NCBI GenBank assembly: GCA_049999725.1
Contig: JBNGIS010017024.1
Location: 1-34,569 of the forward strand
Length of the DNA: 34,569 nucleotides
From: Haplomitrium mnioides
Taxonomy: Eukaryota; Marchantiophyta; Haplomitriopsida; Calobryales
Direction: 5' to 3'
How positions within the stretch are numbered: position 1 is the first letter of the stretch; the number at the start of each line of letters is the position of its first letter. Shown here piece by piece: positions 9,058-20,054 of the stretch. A program made the translations under genes and the position numbers. The notes beneath the pieces were generated by a model. It did not search any database. It was not told the DNA's origin and worked only from the letters and a program-made list of their open reading frames with translations.

Positions 9058-10170
9058 GAGGAGAGCACGACGAAGCATTCTAGCTAATAGCACCAATGAC
9101 AATCACGAAGGAGACATGCACACATGAATTTACCGGACCTCATACCATTTAAGCAAGATTCGAATTGGTCGGCGCCACAATTACAAGGCATCGACTAAAT
9201 TACAAAGGAGAAACAAGAATCAAAGGAGCAACAAAATCAGCATTGCAGAAGGTCCAACTACTCGCTGACACGAAGCAATTGGCACCTATAGAGGAAAATA
9301 TATAAACATACCGAATACACAAAAAAGTGGTTGTCAAATTACAGGGAGTGAAAGTAGGGAGTTATAGCAGGAGCCAATGAGGTTGAGGTGAGAGTGCAGA
9401 GGCAAGCATGGGTACTTCAGGGAGGGGACTTGGACTGGCAAGGTAGACCCAGCTGAGAGCAAGAGGCTCTCGTGTGGGGTGGATTTGGCCAAGCAACAGG
9501 GATGCTCACAAAGAGTGCCACTTCTTTAGTCATCTGCATTCACATGCCTAGTGTTGGTAGGTTGCTACTCTATCGAAAGAAGCCTAACAAGCTGAGGTTT
9601 CAATTGAGAACTGCATCACCCAGTGAGGCGATCCTCTCTACCAGCCATAAAGAGTTAGCTCTAGCAGAGTATAACACCACCGAGGTAGTGTAAGGCCAAT
9701 TCAATCTTTTGAGATTGGTTCCCTGACTCTAGCAAGCAAGTCCAGAGGCTTCCATCTCTTTGAAGGGGAGTGCACGGCAGGAGGGGCGATAAGGGTGGAG
9801 TGTGGGGCACGAGTGGTGGAGAGCGCCATCTCCCTAGCTAGGGAGTAAGAAATCCAAGCCCTTTGGACAACAGAGGTGAATTTATCTATCTAGCGTGGGT
9901 GAGTGGAGTTGCAAGATGCATAACAACACTGAAAAGAGACCTCGGCGGTAGTAGCCGAGGGTAGTAAGATAGCCAAGAAGTAGGGTGTGATATTGAAGCT
10001 CGAAGAGGTGGAGAATTGTGAAGACATCATCTGAAGAGGTTGCTGAGTTTTAGATAATAGTAATAGAATTGTGAATTTCCTAGATTAGAGATTAGTACTA
10101 GTAGTTACATTTTGCAACAAGTTTTGTTCAAACCTCCGAAGTCCTAGAGGGACTGGAGAAGAAATTCTGG

Positions 10171-10176
10171 AATAAA
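10171..10176 (+). terminator. polyadenylation signal in LTR 1
   Basis: AATAAA about 235 bp before the LTR end. It is conserved in LTR 2 (20049) and matched by AATAAA in the related third element near 22042. Confidence 0.5.
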
Positions 10177-10419
10177 GTGAACAAATGGTTGGCATTCATT
10201 ACTCATGATTTAAAAGTAAGGGAGAGAAAGTATCATTCAGGGGTTGTGTTGTGTGGGCATGTACAATAGGGAGAAATAGATGATGATAAAACCCAGAGGG
10301 GTTAATACAGTCTTGGGGCCATCTCATAAAAGAACCTTGTGATACGCTGTCGTCTTTTCTCTCCGAAATTGCATCTTGGGGTGTTAAAGATGGAGAGAAG
10401 GGGCTCACATAAAAAGTTT

Positions 10420-10437
10420 TGGCGTTAGAAGGAGGGC
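10420..10437 (+). other. candidate primer-binding site
   Basis: tggcgttagaaggagggc recurs as tggcactagaaggagggc at 20299 and tggtgctagagtgagggc at 22135, each just after an LTR end. The TGG start fits a tRNA CCA end. I cannot assign the tRNA, and the 10-bp gap to the LTR is longer than usual. Confidence 0.45.
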
Positions 10438-10663
10438 AAAAGTTCAGAGGAACTTGAGACCAACTCGAGACAAGACGTTCACCTTGCCCAAGGCAAACCC
10501 ATCAAGATCGGATCAAGATAAAAGCTGGATAGCTTGAAGGAGTCAACAAACTACGGGCTACTAGAAGGACAAGTAGTCTAAGCCTTGTTAAGAAAGCTGA
10601 TCAAAATTATGTGTGGAGGAAGGCATTGCCCTGTGGTATAGTTTTTCCTTGCCTATTTCTATG

Positions 10664-11777
10664 ATGGCTAATTTTGTACCATCTAAAGGACCATGAGGCA
10701 GATTTAATTGCAAACACTTCAAAGGAGTTTCATAAGTGTTGCACACTTGATTGTTTGCTAAATTTCCGTTACTAGCGACTTAGAGATGGGTCAGCACCGC
10801 TCTTGAAGAATGACCAAGGCTAAGTACAAATCTTTTGATAGTTCCAGTAGTAATGAGGAGACTGAGGAGAGCTCTGCATCCACTTCTGAAAGCAAGGATG
10901 ACTCAACCAGCTATGATTATAACAGGTCTTTGTGAAAAATAGAAGAAGGAAGGAGCAAAAAAGGAAGAAGGCTACAAAAGAGAAGGAAGACCACTTAGTC
11001 AAGTTAGGGTCAAAGATAAAGGCAATGCTCATGCTCCTCGTAGGGATCAATCCTGAGGTCAACGAAAGACCACTAACCTACCAAGAGTGGGTTGCAAGCA
11101 TAGGGTCTGGAAAACCAAGTGGATAGGCCGCAACTTGGTCACGAAAAACAATCCTTATGGTGTGTTGGAATTGTGGCTAGCGTGGACATGTTTCATCAAA
11201 TTGTCCTGAACCATGGAGACAAAATTGTGGTCAACCAACCACAATGCATTTCCAATACCAAGACCATGAAGTAGTGCTACCCGATCAGGAAACCTTGACA
11301 TCAAATGATTGTTATCTAGTGGTAGCTAGATTGAGATCCAAGTCCTTCCAAAAGCGCAAGCTCAAGAAGGCAGCCAAAGATCGGAAGCATCGACACTCCC
11401 ACTACAAGGAGGGCAAAAAGTATGGGCGAAGGACCAAGAAGAAGGTTGCAACTCAAGTACTGCCATCAGTGTGTGATTTAGATTATGAAAGGGAAGACCC
11501 CACATGGTTCGGTCCAATGCAAGAAGAAGAAATGGGAGAGCTGTCGGAGGCCTTGGAGGCGACCTCAGAGGAGAGGGCGACCGAAGAGATTGTGAAGGAT
11601 GTCAAAGGGCAGCAAGCGCGACAGGATTTAAATAGGCTCAAAGAGTTGGAAACATCCAAGGTGGAGGCGCATATGCTTACTCCTGATGTCATTCAGGTCA
11701 AAGTAAAAAAAACGGAAGTAGAAAGGAGGGCATTTGTAGAAGCACAAGGGGAATGGACACGAGCATACCCAATGTAG
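10664..11777 (+). pseudogene. Gag-like protein of the long-LTR element, copy 1
   Basis: The start MMANFVPSKGP at 10664 parallels the gag start of the third element (22377), but stops follow at once and the capsid core is missing. The remainder is joined to the acidic, Ser-rich segment near 10810, Lys-rich stretches near 10930-11000 and a CCHC knuckle at 11163-11204 (CWNC, then a TAG, RGH, VSSNC). After the knuckle a frame is open from 11244 to 11777 (177 codons): Lys/Arg-rich first, then acidic with EEEMGELSEALEATSEERATEE, probably coiled coil. Both copies share the capsid deletion, so it predates their duplication. The function would be RNA packaging. Confidence 0.6.
11163..11204 (+). other. 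CCHC zinc knuckle containing a TAG codon
   Basis: CX2C-X4-H-X4-C is complete (tgt 11163, tgt 11172, cat 11187, tgt 11202), but the codon at 11178-11180 is TAG. The same codon is TAG in the other two related gag copies (21057 and 23558). Confidence 0.75.
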
Positions 11778-12275
11778 CACAGTTGTGATGGTAAACCACG
11801 TAATGCCGTTAAGTTAGGGCATCAGCAAGTGGCAGAGTGGATAGTAGCAGATATGGGCGATTGCAATTGTGAACCAAAAGTAACATGGGAGTGGGCACCA
11901 CCGTATTCAATAGGGTGCAGTCCCACCGGCTAAGTCCGGAATGCAACTCAGTTACAACTCGATCAAGTGGAGGAAGAGAGGCTACACCCGGGAGAAGGTT
12001 GTAGCCTAGAGGACTAGAACTTTTCGGAAGCTGAACCTCATCTTGAGCCCGAGAAGAAGCCCACCTTGGAATTACACAATGACCTTCGCGTCATGGAAGA
12101 AAATGTCATGGGCATCCCAACTGCAACAAGCGTTGTGTATGATTGTATTCTTATAGACCCTCTGTACAGTACCAATGTCTTGTCTTGTTTTGTCAATTGT
12201 TCCCTAGGTTTGTGTTGTGTGAATATCCCTAAGATGAGGGAGAAAGAACATCAAAGTGGCTTGAAGAAGCAAAAG
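11778..12275 (+). other. gene-less internal sequence of the long-LTR element
   Basis: No domain is seen. An 80-codon frame (12066-12308) runs into the inserted LTR and is probably chance. This is the left flank of the chromovirus insertion. Confidence 0.6.
12271..12275. repeat. target-site duplication, left copy (AAAAG)
   Basis: AAAAG directly before the left LTR matches AAAAG at 17223-17227 directly after the right LTR. A perfect 5-bp duplication is the size expected for Ty3/gypsy integration. Confidence 0.88.
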
Positions 12276-12471
12276 TGTAAAAGAATCTCAATGACCAAAT
12301 CCAAATGAGTAAGAACTCATGGTGAACTCTAATAGAGTTCTTCAACCAAAAGCAACTCAAGGTCCAAGTTAAGACCAAAGAACCAAGCAAGCAAGCAAAA
12401 GCCAAGCAACCAAAGAACCTTAGTGATTCGAGAGGAACTCCAAAATGAGGAGTGGGGCTAAGAAACCCTTC

Positions 12472-12479
12472 TATTTATA
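12472..12479 (-). promoter_or_regulatory. TATA box in chromovirus LTR (also at 16977-16984)
   Basis: Reads tataaata on the minus strand, about 240 bp from the LTR start, and is identical in both LTRs. Confidence 0.65.
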
Positions 12480-12543
12480 CAAGAGAAGAGGGTGTCTTCC
12501 CTCTTTCTTCACTTACAAGTCATTTTTAATTTCATCCTTGAAG

Positions 12544-12660
12544 GTGACTCTCTACCAAAAGTGACTTTGAAATCAAGTAACCTAAAAGTGACTCTCTACC
12601 AAAAGTGACTTCAAAGACAAGTAATCCAATCTTAACTCTAAAAGAGACTCACTATCACTT
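12544..12660 (-). repeat. reiterated AGTCAC motif block in U3
   Basis: The plus-strand phrase gtgactctctaccaaaagtg occurs at 12544 and 12588, with further gtgact/gagact copies near 12560, 12604 and 12645. On the element's own strand this is a cluster of AGTCAC sites upstream of TATA. The same cluster is in the right LTR near 17048-17160. Such U3 repeats often act as enhancers; no factor is assigned. Confidence 0.6.
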
Positions 12661-12717
12661 CCTTCACTCCTCTCTATTTTCTTATAAAGAGCACAACCTT
12701 ATACTTGTACTATTACA

Positions 12718-12730
12718 TAATCCCCGCTGT
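12718..12730 (-). other. polypurine tract of chromovirus
   Basis: On the minus strand, agcggggatta directly precedes the 3' LTR start TGTAA. It is G-rich but partly decayed. Confidence 0.6.
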
Positions 12731-12764
12731 CTAGTCGATGATGTCCTTGTTATTACCGCAACTT

Positions 12765-12885
12765 TCAAAATTTTGAATAGCTTCTTAAGCATTATCAAGA
12801 TTTGAAGAAGGTTACCAAGTAGCATCATGAAGTGGATAGCCTTTCCACAAAACCTTGTATTGAACTTGTGGATGCCGCCCACGCT
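12765..12885 (-). pseudogene. chromodomain at the integrase C-terminus
   Basis: One minus-strand frame reads QYKVLWKGYPLHDATW, then NLDNA and EAIQNFE, the canonical chromodomain core (aromatic residues, WKGY, ATW). Stops interrupt it after ATW and after NLDNA. Chromodomains of chromoviruses bind methylated histone H3 and steer integration towards heterochromatin. Confidence 0.85.
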
Positions 12886-13039
12886 TGATAACTCTTTTTG
12901 TCAAAATACGGTCTACTTCAAATTCTTCATGATCATCAAGAACAATGACAAGAGGAGGAAGTTGAACACGATTTGGAAACAAGATGGACTAGGAACAAAA
13001 GGCTTAAGTTTGGATACATGGAACACAAGATGAATCTTT

Positions 13040-14062
13040 ATATGAAGAGAAAGATCAAGTTTATAAGCAATGGGAGAAATAACCTGAGAAATAGAGAAAG
13101 GACCAATCTAAGCAGGAGATAACTTACGGACTTGAGTATCTAAAGACAATGGAAGATTATGAGTAGATAACATAACCTAGTCACCTAAAACATAAGAGAA
13201 ATCACAACGATGTTTATCGGCAAACTGTTTTAGCCAATTTTGAGCAATAACAAGATGGTTTCTGGCATCTTGCAACAAGGAAGATAAGCGAGACAAAAAG
13301 GTAGAAAGACTAGGAACATTAGAAGACGAAGGAGAAAGAAAACCATTGGGAACAAGAGGATGTTGACTAGAGTTAAGAAAGCCAATCTGTATAACGAACA
13401 TTGATAAACACTCGAAGCATATCCTCCATAGTGCGATTTTCTTGTTCAGTTTGCCCATCTGTTTGAGGATGATACGCCGTAGACATAGATAGTTTGGTAC
13501 CCAAAAGTGTGAATAACTCTCGCCAAAACTTCCCAGTGAATCGTGGATCTCTATCAGCTATAAGTATCCATGATATCAAAAGACTATATCAAAATAAATC
13601 TTTGCCAATTGTGGAGCATCCACCATATCCACTGTCGGTGCTAGATGAATTTGCTTGTTTAACTTATCCACAAACACCACAATGGCCGTAAACCCACGAG
13701 GCGTGGTTGTAAGTGAAGTGATAAGATCCAAACTTACATGTTCCCACTAAGTAGTAGGAATCGATAATGATTGCAGAAGACCAGTTGGTTTTTGATTTGA
13801 ATCCTTGTTTCGTTGACAACTTTCACAAGAACGAACCGAAGCCATGAACATCTCAAGCTAGGTTTGGCCACCACCAAGTTTGTTGAAGCAACTCCATAGT
13901 CTTGTCTACTCCAAGATGCCTAGAAATTGGAATATCATGTGCTTCTTGTAAACGTACCATTCGAAGTACATCATCTTGAGGAACATATATTTGATGGCCT
14001 TGATAGAGAATACCATCCCGAATGGAAAAGATATGATACTCACTATCTTGGACCACCAAACA
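13040..14062 (-). pseudogene. chromovirus integrase
   Basis: The zinc-binding HHCC domain is visible: HDIPISRHLG (His-X6-His) near 13940-13915 and CESC near 13825. The core follows: WEHVSLDLITSL near 13745 (first Asp), LIADRDPRFTGKFW near 13565-13530 (second Asp) and AYHPQTDGQTEQENRT near 13480-13440 (Glu). Then come the linker QHPLVPNGF and the GPY/F module (IGPFSI near 13110-13090). At least two frame changes and several stops divide it, including TAG before WEHV. Confidence 0.88.
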
Positions 14063-14099
14063 TGCTCTAACAAGAGTAAAGAAGGCATCTTCTTATAAC

Positions 14100-14580
14100 T
14101 TTTGTCGAAAGCCATCACTGGTTGCTTCATCAAGATGTAATATATTAGCATTTGCTATCTCTAGTGTATTTATTCGATGATCTGGTCTTTGAGACAATGC
14201 ATCAGGAATAATGTGGAACCTTCTTGGCTTGTACTCCAACTTGAAATCAAAGAGTTGTAGTTGATCTTCCCATTGATGATGGCAACTTGTCATATTTTTC
14301 AAGTGGATTGCTTAAAGTAATGGCTTGTGGTCTGTACGCATAAGTACAGATTTACCCAAAAGATAATGTCTCCATACTTTGGTAGCATAAACCATTGCTA
14401 ATTGCTCTTGATCTCTTGTAGAATAATTTTTCTATGTCACATTCAATCGACGTGACATGAATGCAATTGGATGAAGTCCATCCTCAAACTCTTGTTGTAA
14501 AACTGCTCCAATAGCAAAATTAGGAGCATCAAAATCAACTATACAATGCCTCTTTAGATCATATGGTTGTAGAATTGGAC
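14100..14580 (-). pseudogene. chromovirus RNase H
   Basis: DFDAPNFAIGAVLQQ near 14560-14515, AFMSRRLN near 14465-14440, a Y-A-like stretch, TDHKPL near 14325, and RRFHIIPDALSQRPDH near 14230-14180 match the gypsy RNase H and its tether. Several stops and frame changes occur. Confidence 0.83.
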
Positions 14581-14639
14581 GAGATGTCACCGCATCCTTG
14601 AGTTGTTGAAATGCTAGTTGCTCCTTGGTTGTTCATTTG

Positions 14640-15480
14640 AACTTTGCATCCTTCCCTAGTAAATCCGTAAGTGGTGCAACAATATGACCATAGTAATAAA
14701 TGAATCTTCGATAAAAGCTTGCTAATCCATTAAAAACTCAAACGTCCTTTGCATCATTTGGTGTTGGCCACTCTACAATAGCTTTAATTTTCTCATCCTC
14801 TATCTTGATGCCATACGTAGACACTTTATGCCCAAGATAAGTCACCTCTTGCTTCCAAAACTCACACTTAGACTTCTTGCAAATAAAAATTCCAATTGCA
14901 TAGTCGATGTAGTACCTCCTTGAGATGAGCATAATGCTCAACTTCACTTTTACTAAAGATAATGATATCGTCTAAAAATACCAATACTGACTTATCTAAT
15001 AACCCATCAAAAACTCGATGCATTTGATCCATAAATATTGTCGGAGCATTAGTAAGACCAAATGTAAGAACTTTCCACTCAAAATGCCCATACCTTGTGC
15101 AAAAAGCTGTCTTTGATACATCACTTAGCTTGATTGGAATTTGCCAAATAGCCACTTCGAAAATCCAACTTAAAAACGAATCTTGTACCACTCAATTGAT
15201 TTAACAAATCATCAATACAAGGTAGAGGATAAGCATTCTTCACTGTTTGATTGTTCAATCCTCGATAATCTGCACAAAGACGAAATCCACCATCTTTCTT
15301 TGGTACAAAGAATACCGGAGCTCCCCAAGGAGAAGTACTATGTTGAATGAAATCCTTCTCAAGAGGATCCATCAATGCCTTTCAAAGCTCCTCTAATTCT
15401 TGTGGTGATAGCTGATATATAGGTTGGTTATAAGGAGTGCTTCTTGGTATCAACTCAATCGTAAAAGGCATTCCTCAATC
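14640..15480 (-). pseudogene. chromovirus reverse transcriptase
   Basis: In order: IPRSTPYNQPIYQLSP (near 15450), [63 protein letters not shown], the block AFCTRYGHFEWKVLTFGLTNAPTIF, and the catalytic FLDD at 14967-14978, then IIIFSKS. All catalytic aspartates are present. The frame changes once after FRSGY (near 15190-15120) and again after FYLQ (near 14880). Confidence 0.92.
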
Positions 15481-15768
15481 ATCTGGTAACCATTTTGGCA
15501 AATCCTCCAAAAACACATCCACAAACTCTTTCAAAATATCATCTATCATTAAGGTAGGCGCATCTTTTCCCCCCTCCTTACTCAAGTCCATGATGGGCTT
15601 AATCCAAATAGCAAAGACAGGCAACTCTTGCGCCACTGAATTAATATGATGAACTGATTTAGGCTTCTTGACCAACGGTGTCGAACACTCCAGAAGAAAT
15701 TTCTTACCTTGCAAGGTAACTTGAATTTGTCATTTTCTCCAATCAAATTGAGCGGACCTTTCTTCAAG

Positions 15769-16044
15769 CTAAGGCAATCCTAAAATGATGTCATATTGTA
15801 CAGATGCAATAACAAATTGCATAGATTTGGTATACTCATTTCTAATCCTTAGAAGGAATGGCTTTTGAGAGCAAAACACATCATGCTTTTGGCCATCAGC
15901 CATAGTCACAACACTCCCCTTGATAGGTCTATATTTTGCTTTGATTATCTTAGCAAAACATAGTGACATAAATTTTTCAAAACTCCCACTATTAACCAAC
16001 ATTCTACAAGAAAGCTCCTCAATCAAACCATCAAGATGAAACAA
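15769..16044 (-). pseudogene. chromovirus protease with altered active site
   Basis: A 91-codon frame reads LDGLIEELSCRMLVNSGSFEKFMS and ends in YDIILGLP, the start and flap end of a gypsy retropepsin. The catalytic D-S-G is N-S-G here (Asp to Asn), which would inactivate the enzyme. The sequence MADGQKHDVF lies where the middle strand is expected. Confidence 0.85.
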
Positions 16045-16149
16045 GGTACCTCGAATTCTTGTTGGAATTTTAATTCCATTAGAGCTTGCAAGGTTTTGAG
16101 AACGTTTTTCGAATAGTTGAGGATGAGATCTAACTTCTGTAGCCGTGAG

Positions 16150-16749
16150 TAATGAGTCATGCTACTCCGCCATACGCATTGCTTCTTCTAATTGAGTAGG
16201 CTCTCTCATAGTAACTTCTATTCTCGTGCAAGGCTTCAATCCCCGAACAAAGCGGTCTTGTTCTTTTTCTTCTCTTATATCAGAAATTTGCATAATTATA
16301 TCTTGAAAATGTGTCCCATAACCTTTCCCTGTACAATTCGACCAATCGATCTCTTGCTACTTTTGAAGCATTTACAACCCTAAATCTTGAAATCACTTCT
16401 TCTTTGAACTCATACCAAGAAACAATAGGAGCAACAAATCCACGTTGTGCTTGTTCTATTTGATAATTCCACCAAGTCTTTGCAACTCCTTCTAATTGGC
16501 TTGCCGCAAATAGAATTCGTCGACTACTCTCTCTAATGTTTGTAGCTTCAAAATATTGTTCACAATAAAAAATAACGTTCTCACAAGCACTACAAGTCAC
16601 CTTTCCATCATATGCTTTTGGCGTTGGAAATTGCCCATAACTCTCTTCTTCTCAAAACATTGCTCTTTCTTTTATTCCCACTTCCAAAAGGTGTGAAAGA
16701 TGTTCAAGTCATTGTTCCATGCTTGAATCACCTCCTCTTGACTCTCCAT
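16150..16749 (-). pseudogene. chromovirus Gag
   Basis: An ATG at 16747-16749 (MESQEEVIQAW) opens the frame shortly after the PBS but meets a stop early on. The capsid core follows at 16600-16283 with YFEATNIRESSRRILFAASQ and GVAKTWWNYQ, then a frame change to FVRGLKPCTRIEVTMREP and LEEAMRMAE. This is the retrotransposon gag family. No CCHC knuckle is found between gag and protease; the linker is short, which suggests a deletion. Confidence 0.85.
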
Positions 16750-16772
16750 GTAGCTCACACAAAAAATAAACC

Positions 16773-16788
16773 GTGGCTCCGATACCAA
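16773..16788 (-). other. primer-binding site for initiator tRNA-Met
   Basis: On the minus strand, TTGGTATCGGAGCCACG directly abuts the 5' LTR; TGGTATC.GAGCCA matches the complement of the 3' end of plant initiator tRNA-Met with one mismatch. Confidence 0.88.
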
Positions 16789-17222
16789 TGTAAAAGAATC
16801 TCAAAGACCAAATCCAAATGAGTAAGAACTCATGGTGAACTCTAATAGAGTTCTTCAACCAAAAGCAACTCAAGGTCCAAGCTAAGACAAAGAGTGCAAG
16901 CAAAAGCCAAGCAACCAAAGAACCCAAGTGATTCGAGAGGAACTCCAAAATGAGGAGTGGGGATAAGAAGCCCTTCTATTTATACAAGAGAAGAGGGTGT
17001 CTTCCCTCTTTCTTCACTTACAAGTCACTTCTAATTTCAGCCCTAAAGGTGACTCTCTACTAAAAGTGACTTTGAAATCAAGTAACCTAAAAGTGACTCT
17101 CTACCAAAAGTGACTTCAAAGACAAGTAATCCAATCTTAACCCTAAAAGTGACTCTCTATCACTTCCTTCACTCCTCTCTATTTTCTTATAAATAGCACA
17201 ACCTTATGCTTGTACTATTACA
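16789..17222 (-). repeat. 5' LTR of chromovirus (right on plus strand)
   Basis: 434 bp, TGTAA to TTACA, aligned end to end with 12276-12717. It lacks a few bases of an AAGC-type repeat present in the left copy. Confidence 0.93.
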
Positions 17223-17227
17223 AAAAG
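17223..17227. repeat. target-site duplication, right copy (AAAAG)
   Basis: Matches 12271-12275 exactly. Confidence 0.88.
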
Positions 17228-17594
17228 AAAGGGTAGCAAGATACACTGCTGTGTAGATCTAGTGTCCAATTTGAGTCGGAATTTGGAGACTGAATTTTTG
17301 AGTGGGACTCCAAGAAGGATCGAGAGTTGTGGCAATGTATAGGTGTTTTGTATGTTTATGAGTGTGTTTAGCAGTTGTTAGTTTTGTGGTGTTAATTTAA
17401 CCTATAGATAAAGTAGGAGGAGCAACACTATTAGTAGGAGCACGACAAGCAATCAATAAGGTGAGCTATTACAACCTCAACTTGAAATCAATAAGGCGTA
17501 GTAGGGCACTTCAACCATCAAGACAGCCAAAATGAAGAGTACTATTCTAAACCGTGCAGCCCGACCCAATTTCTAGATGAAAATATAGTGTTTG
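17228..17594 (+). other. rest of the interrupted internal region, no gene seen
   Basis: This is the right flank of the nested insertion, continuing the sequence before 12276. No domain, no long frame and no clear polypurine tract were found before the LTR-like start near 17595. Confidence 0.5.
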
Positions 17595-18934
17595 CAAGGA
17601 TGTTTCACATTTTAAAAGGGAGTTATGCAAGCAAGTCAAAAATATAGTTACCACTAACTTTTACAAGTTCGGGCAAAGGATCTTCTTTTGACAAGTTAAA
17701 GATACATCGGTTAACTCCTGGAAGTAGAACAAGGCCGACTAAGGGCCAAGGGGGGTAACAACCAATCATACAGTAGATTACAACTCGGTTCAAGGTACAA
17801 AGAGCAAGCTAAGGATTGCCAGTAGCATGGCACCAAGAAGTGACTTCCCAAGGGAGTTAAGGACAGAGAGATCTTGAGAAGAATTAGGATCTAGAAGCAA
17901 AGATCGGGAGAGCTCAAAGGAATTAACAAACTGACAAACAGAAGAGGAACTTAAGGCATGATGGGAGTTGCATCTTTTATCAAGAGTAGTAGCAAGACTC
18001 AATGGCAAGAAGGAAGGCTGACGCTCCTACCACATATCGAAGAAATAAGGAAGAACAAAGAATGCGACGATCACCGGGAGGCATTGATGACACAAGGGGT
18101 CTAGGGACACTTTGTTCCATTAGGTGTTAACTAGCTTCATCGAGGTCTGAACAAATTTTGGTCTTCTAAAACCTTTCTTCTATTGGAGCTCTGTTAGTAA
18201 TATCAAGGGTGGTCAAAACTTCGGAGTTGACTGAGCGGAATTGTACATTTTTGGTGTGATGGTCCAACTTCCACTTGGAAGACGACGTAGGGCGGTGCTC
18301 CATCGGGCTTAGTCAATGATTGGGTTTGACCATCGGAACGGCAGTCACTCATCGGGGTCGACCATTGACCATCAAAACTAATTAGGTTTATCGAATTAAA
18401 CTGATATTCCTCTTTGGATCAGACCTAGGTTCTGTTCAAAGACACGCTTACCTTATCTGCATTGGAGTATTTTATCAGATCGGGTCAGATCCTTCTTCAC
18501 CGGAGTCTACAGTCGGCAATCAGACCTATCAAATGACTATCGGTTCCAATCGGGGTTATCAAGGTACTCAAACACTTTTTATCAGGTCATTTTGCTCTAT
18601 TTTCTATCAGATGACCTATCTATCTTCTTCAGGGTAACTCATCAGGTTAGACATTGGTCTATCTATTGCGGATTATCTCATCGGACCGATTCTAGCTTCA
18701 TTTGATTAATTCATCGGATGTCTGATTATCGGTACTAATCGGAAAAAGTCAACTATCTGAGTTGACCAAAGAAGATTGCCGTTACTCATCAGGTTCCATC
18801 AGACTAGCCTGATCATTCTTTTCGGCCCGACTAATCCTTTCTTCTAGAAACACTGTTGTCGACCAACCAATAGAAGACCCCCTCACCATTCAAAAAGAGC
18901 CAAAGACAGATGTCGCTACCTCAAGAATGGACGC

Positions 18935-18942
18935 TATAAAAA
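18935..18942 (+). promoter_or_regulatory. TATA box in LTR 2
   Basis: tataaaaa, matching 9050-9057 in LTR 1. Confidence 0.55.
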
Positions 18943-20048
18943 GAGGAAAGCATGACAAAGCAATCTAGCTAATAGCGCCAATGACAATCAAGAAGGAGAC
19001 GTGCACACACGAATTTACTGGACCTCCTACCACCAATGCAAGATTCGAATTGCTTGGCACCATATTCGCAGGGCACCGACTAAATTACAAAGGAGAAACA
19101 AGAATCAAAGAAGCAACAAAATCAGCGCTGCAGAAGGTCCAACTGCACATTGACATAAAGCAATTGGCACTTATGAAGAAAAATATATAAACATACCAAA
19201 TACACAAAGAAGTGGTCATCAAATTACAAGGAGTGATTATAGCAGGAGCCAAGGAGGTTGAGGTGAGAGTGCAGAGGCAAGCGTCGATACTTTAGGGAGG
19301 GGACTTGTACCGGCAAGGTGGATCCAACTAAGAGCAAGAGACTCTAGTGTGGGGAGAATTTAACCAAGCAACGGGGATACTCACAAATAGCGCCACTTCT
19401 TTAGTCATCTACATCCACATGCTTAGCGTTGGTAGGCTGCTACTCTATTGGAAGAAGTTCAGCAAGTTGAGGTTTCAATTGAGAACTGCATCACCCAGTG
19501 AGGCGATCCTCTCTACTAGCCACAAAGAATTAGCTCTAGCGGAGTATAACACTACAAAGGTGGTGTAAGGCCAGTTCAATCTTCTGAGATCGGTTCCCTG
19601 ACCATAGCAAGCAAGTCGAGAGGCTTCCATCTCTTCGAAGGGGAGTGCATGGTAGGAGGGGTAATAAGGGTGGAGTGTAAGGTATCGGTGGTGGAGAGCG
19701 CCATCTCCCTAGCTGGGGAGTATGAAATACAAGCCCTCTAGATGACGGAGGTGAATCTATCTATCTAATGTGGGTGAGTGGAGTTGTGAGGTGAAGAATA
19801 ACACCAAAAAGAGACCTCGACGGTAGTAACCGAGGGTAGTAAGATAGTCAAGAAGCAGGGTGTGATATTGAAGCTCGAAGAGGTGGAGAATTGTGAAGAC
19901 ATCATCTGATGAAGAGGTTGCTGAGTTTTAGATAATAGTAATAGAGTTGTGAATTTCCTAGATTAGAGATTAGTACTAGTAGTTACATTTTGAAGCAAGT
20001 TTTGTTCAAACCTCCAAAGCCCTAGAGGGACTGGAGAAGAAACTCTGG

Positions 20049-20054
20049 AATAAA
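20049..20054 (+). terminator. polyadenylation signal in LTR 2
   Basis: AATAAA at the position equivalent to 10171. Confidence 0.5.

Larger units (their letters stand above)
7731..10409 (+). repeat. LTR 1 of the long-LTR element (about 2.7 kb)
   Basis: It is collinear with 17595-20286. A TATA box lies at 9050, AATAAA at 10171 and a CTCACA end at 10404-10409, followed 10 bp later by a PBS-like motif. The left edge is blurred, because the first about 40 bp diverge from the other copy. Between 8400 and 8950 the motif ATCGG/ATTGG recurs many times. A 73-codon frame at 9472-9693 exists in both LTRs but starts at GTG and shows no protein-like conservation. Confidence 0.65.
12276..12717 (-). repeat. 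3' LTR of chromovirus (left on plus strand)
   Basis: TGTAAAAGAATCTCA to CTATTACA, matching the right LTR along its full length. It holds a direct repeat of 44-bp units (12544 and 12588) upstream of its TATA box in transcription direction. Confidence 0.93.
12276..17222 (-). mobile_element. complete but decayed Ty3/gypsy chromovirus, nested insertion
   Basis: Two direct LTRs (442 and 434 bp, TGTAA...TTACA), a 5-bp target duplication, a PBS for initiator tRNA-Met and a polypurine-like tract bound the element. On the minus strand the order is gag, protease, RT, RNase H, integrase, chromodomain. The LTRs differ at about 17 positions plus one short indel (around 4 percent, my hand count). The coding part carries many stops and frame changes, so it is not autonomous. 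Confidence 0.93.

Noticed and set aside
9472-9693. 73-codon frame conserved in both long LTRs (also 19347-19568)
   Set aside because: It starts with GTG rather than ATG, and differences between copies change amino acids freely (ten of 73). It persists because the LTR is duplicated.
10199-10408. Minus-strand 69-codon frame at the LTR end
   Set aside because: It overlaps the polyadenylation and end region of the LTR, with no motif and no ATG context.
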